A stretch of 5,394 nt of DNA from a bacterium (lineage in GTDB: Bacteria; Armatimonadota; Chthonomonadetes; Chthonomonadales; Chthonomonadaceae), in contig JAJZFK010000523.1 in the NCBI GenBank assembly GCA_021805405.1, forward strand, positions 1 to 5,394, given 5' to 3'. The translations under genes and the position numbers were made by a program. The stretch's first letter is position 1. The number at the start of each line of letters is the position of its first letter. The notes beneath the pieces are model-generated. The model did no database searches. It was not told where the DNA came from and saw only the letters and a list, made by a program, of their open reading frames with translations. Of the stretch, positions 1-5,394 are shown in pieces.

Positions 1-1
1 C

Positions 2-814
2 CACACAGCGCAGGATTACGACGACTTTGTGGCCGCCTTTGGATGGCAGAACTTCCCCTACAGCGAATCGCTCTCAAATGCTGTGCGAGTTAATCGAACG
101 CCGCGTGTCTTCACCGCCAACGAGGCGCCTTCCACGGTAGCAATATACCTGCACCACGAGATGGCCCAAACCCCTGTCTACCCCGCCAGGCTCTTTTTCT
201 TCTGCGAGCAGCCTGCCGAAACTGGCGGCGCAACACCGATATGCCCTTCGTACCGGTTGTGGGACCAGCTAGTGCAGCGTTACCCAGAATTCGCCCACAA
301 ATGCGAGGTTCGCGGCCTAATGTACACGCATACTATGCCAGCAGCGGCCGACCCCGCCTCTGGCCTGGGAAGAAGCTGGCGCGATACCCTGGGTGTAACT
401 AAGCGTGAGCAAGCAGAACAGCGGCTGTTAAACCTGGGCTACACATGGCAGTGGCAGGTGGATGACAGCCTGCGTGTAACAACCCCCCGCCTGCAGGCCG
501 TGCGCGACCTGGGCAATGGGCGCAAATCGTTTTTCAACCAGCTGATTGCGGCGTACTGCGGCTGGAAGGATGGGCGCAATGACCCAGCGAAGTCGATTAC
601 GTTTGGTGACGGCTCCCCGCTGGAGAGCGACGGGGTACAGGGTGCCATCGAGCTAGCTGAGCACCTCACCGTCGACCTGGAATGGCAGCAGGGCGACGTG
701 GCGCTACTCGACAACTTTGCGGTAATGCACGGGCGAAAGCCCTTCACCGGCACGCGCAAGGTGCTGGCATCGTTGGCAGAACACGAGAGCAGGCGCGAGT
801 GCGAAAACGCTTAG
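2..814 (+). CDS. TauD/TfdA-family (SyrP-like) Fe(II)/2-oxoglutarate dioxygenase, 5'-truncated by the window edge
   Basis: Probable non-haem iron, 2-oxoglutarate-dependent oxygenase that hydroxylates a small or carrier-bound substrate in the cytoplasm; the substrate cannot be read from the sequence. The frame is open from base 2, so the N-terminus (roughly 60-80 residues by comparison with usual family length) lies outside; the GTG at 29 is internal, not a believable start. The facial triad is visible: H-x-E in LHHEMAQTPVYP (His codon 152-154, Glu 158-160), and the distal His in DNFAVMHGRKPF (728-730). Arg at 755-757 in TGTRKVLASLA is the expected 2-oxoglutarate carboxylate ligand. The FFFCEQPAETGGATPI stretch is typical of the SyrP-like branch, which uses Glu instead of Asp in the first motif. 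SyrP itself hydroxylates aspartate during syringomycin synthesis, but no peptide synthetase is visible here. The catalytic half is intact and ends at TAG 812-814. The gap to the next gene argues against a shared operon. Confidence 0.88.
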   Translation, partial: HTAQDYDDFVAAFGWQNFPYSESLSNAVRVNRTPRVFTANEAPSTVAIYLHHEMAQTPVYPARLFFFCEQPAETGGATPICPSYRLWDQLVQRYPEFAHKCEVRGLMYTHTMPAAADPASGLGRSWRDTLGVTKREQAEQRLLNLGYTWQWQVDDSLRVTTPRLQAVRDLGNGRKSFFNQLIAAYCGWKDGRNDPAKSITFGDGSPLESDGVQGAIELAEHLTVDLEWQQGDVALLDNFAVMHGRKPFTGTRKVLASLAEHESRRECENA

Positions 815-879
815 AGAAGCAGCAGGGCGGCGCGCTCAGCAGGAGAAGCGAGCAATGTTGCCGAAATATGCACACCTAA

Positions 880-935
880 GTTATTCCAGAAAACTGGCGA
901 ACCCCCTGGCAGGTATCGCCGTTAAGCGGAATAAC
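880..935. repeat. Nested imperfect inverted repeat (bipartite hairpin)
   Basis: The outer arms GTTATTCC (880-887) and GGAATAAC (928-935) are perfect 8-base reverse complements. Inside them GGCGAACC (896-903) pairs with GGTATCGCC (912-920) with one bulged A at 915, leaving the loop CCCTGGCA. A further AAC/GTT pairing (892-894 with 921-923) can extend the inner stem. The result is a ~56-base bipartite stem-loop. There is no T-run after it, so it is not a standard terminator. It could be a palindromic intergenic repeat, a regulatory RNA structure or a recombination-type site. Copy number elsewhere in the genome cannot be judged here. Confidence 0.5.
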
Positions 936-953
936 ATCTGGGTTTAGGAACAT

Positions 954-969
954 GACGAGGACGCTCGTC
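954..969. repeat. Short perfect hairpin, GACGAG/CTCGTC
   Basis: GACGAG (954-959) and CTCGTC (964-969) form a perfect 6-base stem around the loop GACG. A T-G pair could extend it by one. No T-tract follows, so terminator function is unsupported. It sits just upstream of the weak TTGTTT promoter-like element and could be incidental. Confidence 0.3.
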
Positions 970-972
970 GCA

Positions 973-1002
973 TTGTTTGCGTGCACAAGGTAAACGTACA
1001 AA
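973..1002 (+). promoter_or_regulatory. Weak candidate sigma-70-type promoter for the helicase operon
   Basis: TTGTTT (973-978) and TACAAA (997-1002) are separated by 18 bases. Matches to TTGACA and TATAAT are only partial (3 of 6 and 4 of 6). It would give a 5' leader of roughly 150 bases before the ATG at 1159. A competing -10-like TATTAA lies at 1058-1063 without a good -35. This is an inference from base patterns only. Confidence 0.18.
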
Positions 1003-1146
1003 TAAGCGCAATCTACCGCGATGGTATCTAACCCTGCCGTTCTACCTTCCTGGGCACTATTAAACTGGTACGGTTAGCGCATTTGTGTGTATTGGCGACG
1101 GCAGCGTGGAGAATCATGCGCCACGGAACTGCTGCGCGTTGCTGGC

Positions 1147-1153
1147 GGTGGAG
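1147..1153 (+). promoter_or_regulatory. Ribosome binding site that decides the helicase start
   Basis: GGTGGAG lies 5 bases before the ATG at 1159. The longer open frame begins at GTG 1087, but the extra 24 codons (YWRRQRGESC...) have no ribosome binding site in front of them and do not look like a conserved N-terminus. The sequence from MELIDNINNLLG onward does look like one, so translation is placed at 1159. Confidence 0.65.
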
Positions 1154-1158
1154 CACCA

Positions 1159-4100
1159 ATGGAGCTTATTGACAACATCAACAACCTGCTAGGCGACGAC
1201 CTTAAACACGCATTGCTGCCAGGCACACGGTTAAAGATTGCTGCAACGTGTTTTTCAATATATGCTTTTGAGGCCCTTAAGGCAGAACTAGAGAGGATTG
1301 AAGAGCTTGATTTTATATTCACTTCCCCAACATTTGTGGCCAATGACATAACTGACAGGAGCCGAAAGGAACGCAAGGAGTTCCACATTCCCAAACTCGA
1401 CCGTGAGCGCAGCCTCTACGGTAGTGAGTTCGAAATCCAGCTGCGCAACAAGCTCACTCAGCGCGCAGTTGCCAAGGAGTGCGCTAACTGGATTCGCAAA
1501 AAGGCTAAATTCAGGAGTAACCGCACGAAGGCACCGATGCAATCATTTGCCTGCATCGATGATCACCGAGGTGCCGTCGCATATACTTCGCTAAACGGTT
1601 TCACAGCAGTCGATCTTGGGTACCAGAAGGGAGATGCTGTCTCCAACCTGGTGCAAAAGATTGACGAGGCTCCACTGGCAGGCATCTATCTTAAGCTGTT
1701 CGACCAGATATGGTTTGATACAGAGAAATTGCAAGACGTTACCGCACAAATCTGCGATCATATAGCGTCGGTTTACCAGGAGAATTCGCCAGAGAGCATC
1801 TACATGCTGATGCTTTATAACATCTTTCAGGAATTCTTGGAAGATATCGATGAAGACGTATTACCCAATGACCGCACCGGTTACAACGATACACTTATCT
1901 GGAACAAACTCTTCAACTTTCAGAGGGACGCTGCAATTGGCCTCATTAATAAACTTGAAACCTATAGTGGCTGCATTCTTGCAGACAGCGTGGGCCTTGG
2001 AAAGACATTCACTGCCCTTGCAGTAATTAAATACTACGAGCTGCGCAACCGCGCGGTGCTGGTGCTGAGCCCCAAAAAGCTGGCGGATAACTGGCTTAAT
2101 TACAATCAAAACCTCAAGACAAACATGTTTGCTGGCGATCGGTTCAATTATGATGTACTGTGCCACACGGACTTATCCCGCACGAAGGGCGAGTCGTTTG
2201 GAATGCCACTCAACCGAGTAAACTGGGGCAACTATGATCTGGTCGTCATCGATGAGTCCCACAACTTTCGCAACAACGACGCGTACAGGGAGCAGGAGAC
2301 CCGGTACCAGAAGCTGATGCGCATGGTGATTAAGGAGGGCGTGAAGACCAAGGTGCTGATGTTATCGGCCACACCGGTCAACAACCGGTTTAACGACCTC
2401 CGAAACCAGCTTGCACTAGCCTATGAAGGAAATTCTGCGAACCTGAATTCAAAACTACGTACCGGCAAAAGCATCGAGGAGATCTTCAGGAACGCGCAGG
2501 CTTCATTTAATTCATGGGCGAAGCTGCCTGCCGATGAACGAACCGCGTCTGCTATTCTGGGCACCCTGGATTTCGACTTCTTCGAACTGCTAGACAGCGT
2601 CACAATTGCCAGGTCTCGCAAGCACATACAAACTTTTTACGACACCCAAGACATCGGTCCCTTCCCGGACCGCCGCAGACCGCTCTCATTTAGCTGCCCA
2701 CTCACCGAACGTACCGATGTGCTTAGTTTTAATGCCATTTTTGAAGAACTTAGTGCGCTCAAGCAGGCTGTCTACGCCCCAATCAGTTACGTCTTGCCAA
2801 GCCGCCTGGAGAAATATGCCGCAAAATATGATACCAACCTTGGCGGCAACAGCACACTGCGGCAGCTTGATCGAGAGAAGAGCCTGCAGGCACTTATGAC
2901 TGTTAACCTGCTGAAACGCCTGGAGAGTTCAGTGCACGCGTTTCGCACCACCCTGCAATCGCTGCTCACACGAAATGCTGTTACTATCGAAAGGATTACG
3001 GGGTTCAACACGAACGGCGGCACGGTTACCGTTAGCGACTACACCGAATCACTTGAACAGACCGATACAGAAGATGATGATGTACCTATGGCAGACGACG
3101 GGGATAACGAAATTGGGGGTAAGATCCGAATCAACCTGGAGGACATGGATTTGCAGTCCTGGGAACGGGACCTCCGAGCGGATCTCCAGACGATCGACAA
3201 GTTGCTCGCAGGGATGACCCTGGTTTCTCCAGAGGACGACTCAAAACTTCAACACCTTGTTGCTCGTGTCTTCGAAAAGATCGCAAACCCCATCAATCCT
3301 GGTAATAAAAAGGTACTAATATTTACCGCGTACGCCGACACCGCTAACTATCTTTACGAAAATCTGGCACCAGTGCTGCTGGAGAAGCTGGGAATTCACA
3401 CCGCCAAGGTTACGGGAAGCGAGGCACCCCAATCTACGTTGAGGCACGGCCGCCACAAGCGCAATTACGACTTCCAGGAGATTCTCACGCTATTTTCTCC
3501 GCGGTCCAAGGAGAAGTCGCTGGTTCTACCGGACGAGCCCAACGAAGTAGAGGTTCTTATCGGCACAGACTGCATATCAGAGGGACAAAATCTTCAGGAC
3601 TGCGATTACGTCGTAAACTATGATATACACTGGAACCCGGTGCGTATCATTCAGCGATTTGGCCGCGTTGACCGTATTGGCTCGCCTAATAGTACCATCC
3701 AACTGGTAAATTACTGGCCGGACATTTCGCTTGACGAATACATCAACCTCAAAGAGCGCGTGGAAATTCGGATGATGATAGCAGACGTTACCGCTACCGG
3801 CGACGACAATGTACTCTCTGCTAAGGCGAATGACGTTGCTTACCGCAAGGAGCAGCTTCGTCGGCTTCAGCAAGAGGTAATTGAGCTGGAGGATCTCAAA
3901 ACTGGCGTCTCGATAACCGACCTTGGCCTGAACGAATTTCGAATGGATCTACTAAATTACGTGAAGGAACATGGCGAACTGGGTATGCTACCCAACGGAA
4001 TGCATGCGGTGGTCCCTGCCAGACCAGACCTCGGCCTGGTACCTGGGGTAATATTTACACTCCGCAACCGTAACTCCGGCGTAAATGTCAATCAGCACAA

Positions 4101-4449
4101 CCGCCTGCATCCCTTCTACCTTGTCTACATCGGCCGAGATGGCGCCGTCATAAATGACCACACTGAGGTAAAGCGGCTGCTAGACCTGGTGCGCACCGGC
4201 TGCAAAGGTGAGGCCAATCCTGTGCTCGCTGTATATGAGCGATTTAACCTGGAGACGGATGACGGACGAACGATGCAGGCGTATTCGGACCTATTGGGGA
4301 AATCAATCCGCTCGATGATCGAGGTAAACGAGGAGAAGGATGTAGACAGCCTGTTTACTAGTGGCAGGACCACAGCGTTGACAAATACATTGTCGGGCTT
4401 AGATGATTTTGAACTGATCAGCTTTTTGGTAATTGAGGAAGCTTCGTGA
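1159..4449 (+). CDS. SNF2/RapA-type helicase with degenerate PLD-like N-terminal domain, DUF4391-associated
   Basis: Predicted ATP-driven DNA translocase of a defence-type module, 1096 residues from the ATG at 1159. Residues ~1-200 resemble the phospholipase D-like domain found in such helicases; AVAYTSLNGFTAVDLGY (~139-155) matches the post-HKD strand, but the H-x-K expected before it is replaced by residues around MQSFACI (127-133), so nuclease activity is unlikely. Helicase lobe 1: FQRDAA (Q255), Walker A DSVGLGKT (276-283), SPKKL (~304), Walker B DESH (365-368), SATP (403-406). An acidic insert (~628-655) separates the lobes. Lobe 2: IFTAYADT (~721), GTDCISEGQNLQ (~802-813), QRFGRVDRIGS (832-842). 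All motifs are present, so ATPase activity is expected. The C-terminal ~200 residues, ending DDFELISFLVIEEAS, are of the type seen in helicases paired with DUF4391 genes. Its TGA overlaps the next gene's GTG. DISARM DrmD and RapA are less likely identities because of the PLD-like domain and the neighbour. Confidence 0.88.
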   Translation: MELIDNINNLLGDDLKHALLPGTRLKIAATCFSIYAFEALKAELERIEELDFIFTSPTFVANDITDRSRKERKEFHIPKLDRERSLYGSEFEIQLRNKLTQRAVAKECANWIRKKAKFRSNRTKAPMQSFACIDDHRGAVAYTSLNGFTAVDLGYQKGDAVSNLVQKIDEAPLAGIYLKLFDQIWFDTEKLQDVTAQICDHIASVYQENSPESIYMLMLYNIFQEFLEDIDEDVLPNDRTGYNDTLIWNKLFNFQRDAAIGLINKLETYSGCILADSVGLGKTFTALAVIKYYELRNRAVLVLSPKKLADNWLNYNQNLKTNMFAGDRFNYDVLCHTDLSRTKGESFGMPLNRVNWGNYDLVVIDESHNFRNNDAYREQETRYQKLMRMVIKEGVKTKVLMLSATPVNNRFNDLRNQLALAYEGNSANLNSKLRTGKSIEEIFRNAQASFNSWAKLPADERTASAILGTLDFDFFELLDSVTIARSRKHIQTFYDTQDIGPFPDRRRPLSFSCPLTERTDVLSFNAIFEELSALKQAVYAPISYVLPSRLEKYAAKYDTNLGGNSTLRQLDREKSLQALMTVNLLKRLESSVHAFRTTLQSLLTRNAVTIERITGFNTNGGTVTVSDYTESLEQTDTEDDDVPMADDGDNEIGGKIRINLEDMDLQSWERDLRADLQTIDKLLAGMTLVSPEDDSKLQHLVARVFEKIANPINPGNKKVLIFTAYADTANYLYENLAPVLLEKLGIHTAKVTGSEAPQSTLRHGRHKRNYDFQEILTLFSPRSKEKSLVLPDEPNEVEVLIGTDCISEGQNLQDCDYVVNYDIHWNPVRIIQRFGRVDRIGSPNSTIQLVNYWPDISLDEYINLKERVEIRMMIADVTATGDDNVLSAKANDVAYRKEQLRRLQQEVIELEDLKTGVSITDLGLNEFRMDLLNYVKEHGELGMLPNGMHAVVPARPDLGLVPGVIFTLRNRNSGVNVNQHNRLHPFYLVYIGRDGAVINDHTEVKRLLDLVRTGCKGEANPVLAVYERFNLETDDGRTMQAYSDLLGKSIRSMIEVNEEKDVDSLFTSGRTTALTNTLSGLDDFELISFLVIEEAS
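4435..4441 (+). promoter_or_regulatory. Ribosome binding site for the DUF4391 gene, inside the helicase 3' end
   Basis: GAGGAAG sits 4 bases before GTG 4446, or 7 if GAGG is taken as the core. It is embedded in the last codons of the helicase, supporting reinitiation or coupled translation at the GTGA overlap (4446-4449). Confidence 0.6.
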
Positions 4450-5147
4450 CCCTGCCAACCGCCCAGGAACATCCCGCGCCACTATTCGTCTATCCCAGGC
4501 AGTCATTTCTTGGGCGTGTCGTTCCCAAATCCAAGATCTACGCGTACGGTGGGCCTGGTTCGCGACTTAAGGATCTCTTTGTTCAGCAGGTAGAACAGAT
4601 CGTGTGGCAGCACAAACTCGCTCCTGAAACCGTTAACCTTCCCGCACGGCCCGGTGTGGATGAAATCCAGGTCTTCGCCATTCAGCTCAAATCGGGCGCA
4701 TTGCACGAAGACGTCCTGCGATGCATTGATTCGGCTGTGCACTACCCTATCCTATTTGAATTGCAACGCGGCGAAGACCATAGCTCCCAAACTAAAGTGA
4801 TCGCTGCCTACAAGCGGCCCGGCCTCGCGGCCACTGCTAAACTTGTAACCTCTGGTTACTTTGCAACCAACTGGCTACCAACCCAGACCCCTCGCTGTAC
4901 AATGCCGTTTGCCGTTGATATGGCAATGCTTTACACCGCACTGCTCTCGCAAGTTATTTCTGTACCCGCGCGTGCCCAGGAGTCACTTCACGATTGGGTG
5001 GCCCGCGCCGAGAGTGCAGCGGCTAAACGGCACGAAATAGAAAGGGTGCAGGCGAGGCTGGCAATGGAGAAGCATTTTAACCGAAAGGTTGAGGTTAATG
5101 CCACGTTGCGGAAGCTGCAAGCTGAATTAACTGCGATCGAACTATGA
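4446..5147 (+). CDS. DUF4391 domain-containing protein
   Basis: A 233-residue soluble protein with no signal peptide or membrane segment. It is recognised as DUF4391 by its ordered blocks: VPKSKIY (~26-32), the helix LKDLFVQQVEQIVWQHKLAP (41-60) followed by ETVN, VDEIQVFAIQLK (71-82), YPILFEL (~100-106), TKVIAAYKRPG, then a charged helical tail likely to form a coiled coil (~180-233), with EKHFNRKVEVNATLRKLQAEL near the end. Length is normal for the family and the gene appears intact. The biochemical function of DUF4391 is not known to me. By family knowledge it is regularly encoded beside a PLD/SNF2 helicase and, often, a type III-style methyltransferase and restriction helicase, suggesting an accessory or adaptor subunit of an anti-phage complex. 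The GTG start overlaps the helicase stop by four bases, so the two are almost certainly co-translated and may form a complex. The ~30-residue N-terminal lead before the first conserved block is poorly conserved in appearance. Confidence 0.85.
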   Translation: MTLPTAQEHPAPLFVYPRQSFLGRVVPKSKIYAYGGPGSRLKDLFVQQVEQIVWQHKLAPETVNLPARPGVDEIQVFAIQLKSGALHEDVLRCIDSAVHYPILFELQRGEDHSSQTKVIAAYKRPGLAATAKLVTSGYFATNWLPTQTPRCTMPFAVDMAMLYTALLSQVISVPARAQESLHDWVARAESAAAKRHEIERVQARLAMEKHFNRKVEVNATLRKLQAELTAIEL

Positions 5148-5360
5148 TTTATCATTGCTCATTGCGGGTATTCGCAACACGAAGACGACACGCTTAAAAG
5201 CTAGCTTCCTGAGAATTGGCACCATTTGCGGCAATGCGGGAGCTTTGAGTGTCATACTTGTTGAGCACCAATGTAGATACCGGCTTGCAACTCTCATAGC
5301 TGAAGGTGCGATTGCCGAGAGGCTTTTACAAATACGATAAGAGGCGGAAGGAAAATAGAC
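5148..5360. other. Region after the operon with no recognised gene
   Basis: No methyltransferase or restriction subunit begins here. The longest + frame (TTG 5155 to TAA 5338-5340, 61 residues, containing TLIAEGAIAERLLQIR) has no ribosome binding site and matches no family I know. The antisense frame across 5142-5384 is Ser/Arg-rich and looks like a shadow. An ATG at 5144 overlapping the DUF4391 stop runs only 17 codons before TAA. A 5-base hairpin TTGCG/CGCAA (5162-5177) lacks a T-run. The stretch may be ordinary spacer or the remnant of a lost gene. Confidence 0.5.
5346..5353 (+). promoter_or_regulatory. Strong ribosome binding site ahead of GTG 5361
   Basis: GGAAGGAA contains AAGGA (5348-5352), 8 bases before the GTG at 5361. 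This is near-ideal spacing and the best Shine-Dalgarno match in the window. It argues that translation begins at 5361 even though the frame soon meets TGA. Confidence 0.5.
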
Positions 5361-5394
5361 GTGCGTGAGATTATTTGTCCACACTGTTGAGAGA
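5361..5394 (+). pseudogene. Possible start of a DUF2130-like gene with in-frame TGA at codon 10
   Basis: GTG 5361 opens a frame reading MREIICPHC, then TGA at 5388-5390, and the window ends four bases later. The opening, with a single CPHC zinc-ribbon-like pair, resembles the N-terminus of DUF2130 proteins, which typically begin with something like NEIICPHC followed by Gly or Lys and AFKID. A single GGA-to-TGA change would explain the stop, so nonsense mutation or sequencing error are the simplest readings. Nine residues are too few for a firm family call; it could also be a chance peptide or the start of another zinc-ribbon protein. DUF2130 genes are, in my recollection, frequent neighbours of restriction-modification loci, which would suit this context. 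Confidence 0.25.

Larger units (their letters stand above)
815..1158. other. Intergenic region between the dioxygenase and the helicase operon
   Basis: These 344 bases carry no recognisable protein; the open frames here are short, lack good ribosome binding sites and resemble nothing known to me. The region contains an imperfect nested hairpin at 880-935 and a 6-base perfect hairpin at 954-969. Promoter-like elements for the downstream operon are weak. TTGTTT (973-978) and TACAAA (997-1002) are 18 bases apart. TATTAA (1058-1063) lies just before a near-palindrome AACTGGTACGGTT (1063-1075) that could be an operator. None is strong enough to call firmly. I see no GC hairpin followed by a T-run, so termination of the dioxygenase transcript is unexplained. 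The transcript start of the helicase operon must lie here if the operon has its own promoter. Confidence 0.6.

Noticed and set aside
439..759. Antisense and overlapping frames inside the dioxygenase and helicase genes, including minus 439-759 and plus 682-879
   Set aside because: They lie within well-supported genes, lack recognisable domains and have compositions typical of shadow frames.
880..935. Integron attC-like recombination site, prompted by GTTAAGC at 921-927 and paired arms
   Set aside because: An attC needs RYYYAAC at the left and GTTRRRY at the right as outer arms. Here the outer arms run the opposite way (GTTATTCC...GGAATAAC), and the left partner of GTTAAGC is missing.
954..969. 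Rho-independent terminator for the dioxygenase gene
   Set aside because: The 6-base stem is followed by GCATTGTTTGCG rather than a T-run, and it lies ~140 bases after the stop codon.
1087..1158. Extended helicase start at GTG 1087
   Set aside because: There is no Shine-Dalgarno sequence before it, and the added residues do not look like a conserved N-terminus. ATG 1159 has GGTGGAG at good spacing.
1159..4449. Identification of the helicase as DISARM DrmD or as housekeeping RapA
   Set aside because: The N-terminal PLD-like domain and the overlapping DUF4391 partner fit neither. No drmA, drmB, drmC or drmMI is present, and RapA lacks such a domain.
5142..5384. Minus-strand 80-codon open frame
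   Set aside because: Its Ser/Arg-rich composition without recognisable motifs looks like an antisense shadow, and it would converge on the DUF4391 gene without a credible ribosome binding site.
5388..5390. TGA as selenocysteine after CPHC
   Set aside because: No known family places selenocysteine here, and the window ends before any SECIS element could be seen. A nonsense change or read error is simpler.

Overview
The window is 5.4 kb of bacterial chromosome or island DNA, with every supported gene on the + strand. The organism cannot be named. Mixed G+C content, Shine-Dalgarno starts, GTG starts and the gene families present fit a proteobacterium, possibly a gammaproteobacterium, but this is a weak inference.

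Layout. (1) Positions 2-814 hold the 3' part of a TauD/TfdA-superfamily (SyrP-like) Fe(II)/2-oxoglutarate dioxygenase; its N-terminus lies before the window. (2) Positions 815-1158 are non-coding, with a nested imperfect hairpin (880-935), a second small perfect hairpin (954-969) and only weak promoter-like elements. (3) Positions 1159-4449 encode a ~1096-residue two-lobed SNF2/RapA-type helicase with a degenerate phospholipase D-like N-terminal domain. (4) Positions 4446-5147 encode a DUF4391 protein, translationally coupled to the helicase through a 4-base GTGA overlap. (5) Positions 5148-5360 hold no recognisable gene. (6) At 5361 a good ribosome binding site precedes a GTG start encoding MREIICPHC, which resembles the start of DUF2130 proteins but meets an in-frame TGA at codon 10, four bases before the window ends.

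How the genes work together. The helicase and the DUF4391 gene form one tight two-gene operon. From family knowledge, this pair is usually seen with a type III-style DNA methyltransferase (Mod) and a DEAD/DEAH restriction subunit (Res), in an arrangement thought to be anti-phage. Neither partner follows directly here, so this is either a minimal two-gene version, a decayed locus, or one whose partners lie elsewhere. The dioxygenase is probably unrelated, and 815-1158 is probably the junction between metabolic or accessory DNA and a defence-type module. No tRNA, rRNA, CRISPR array, insertion sequence or convincing Rho-independent terminator was seen.
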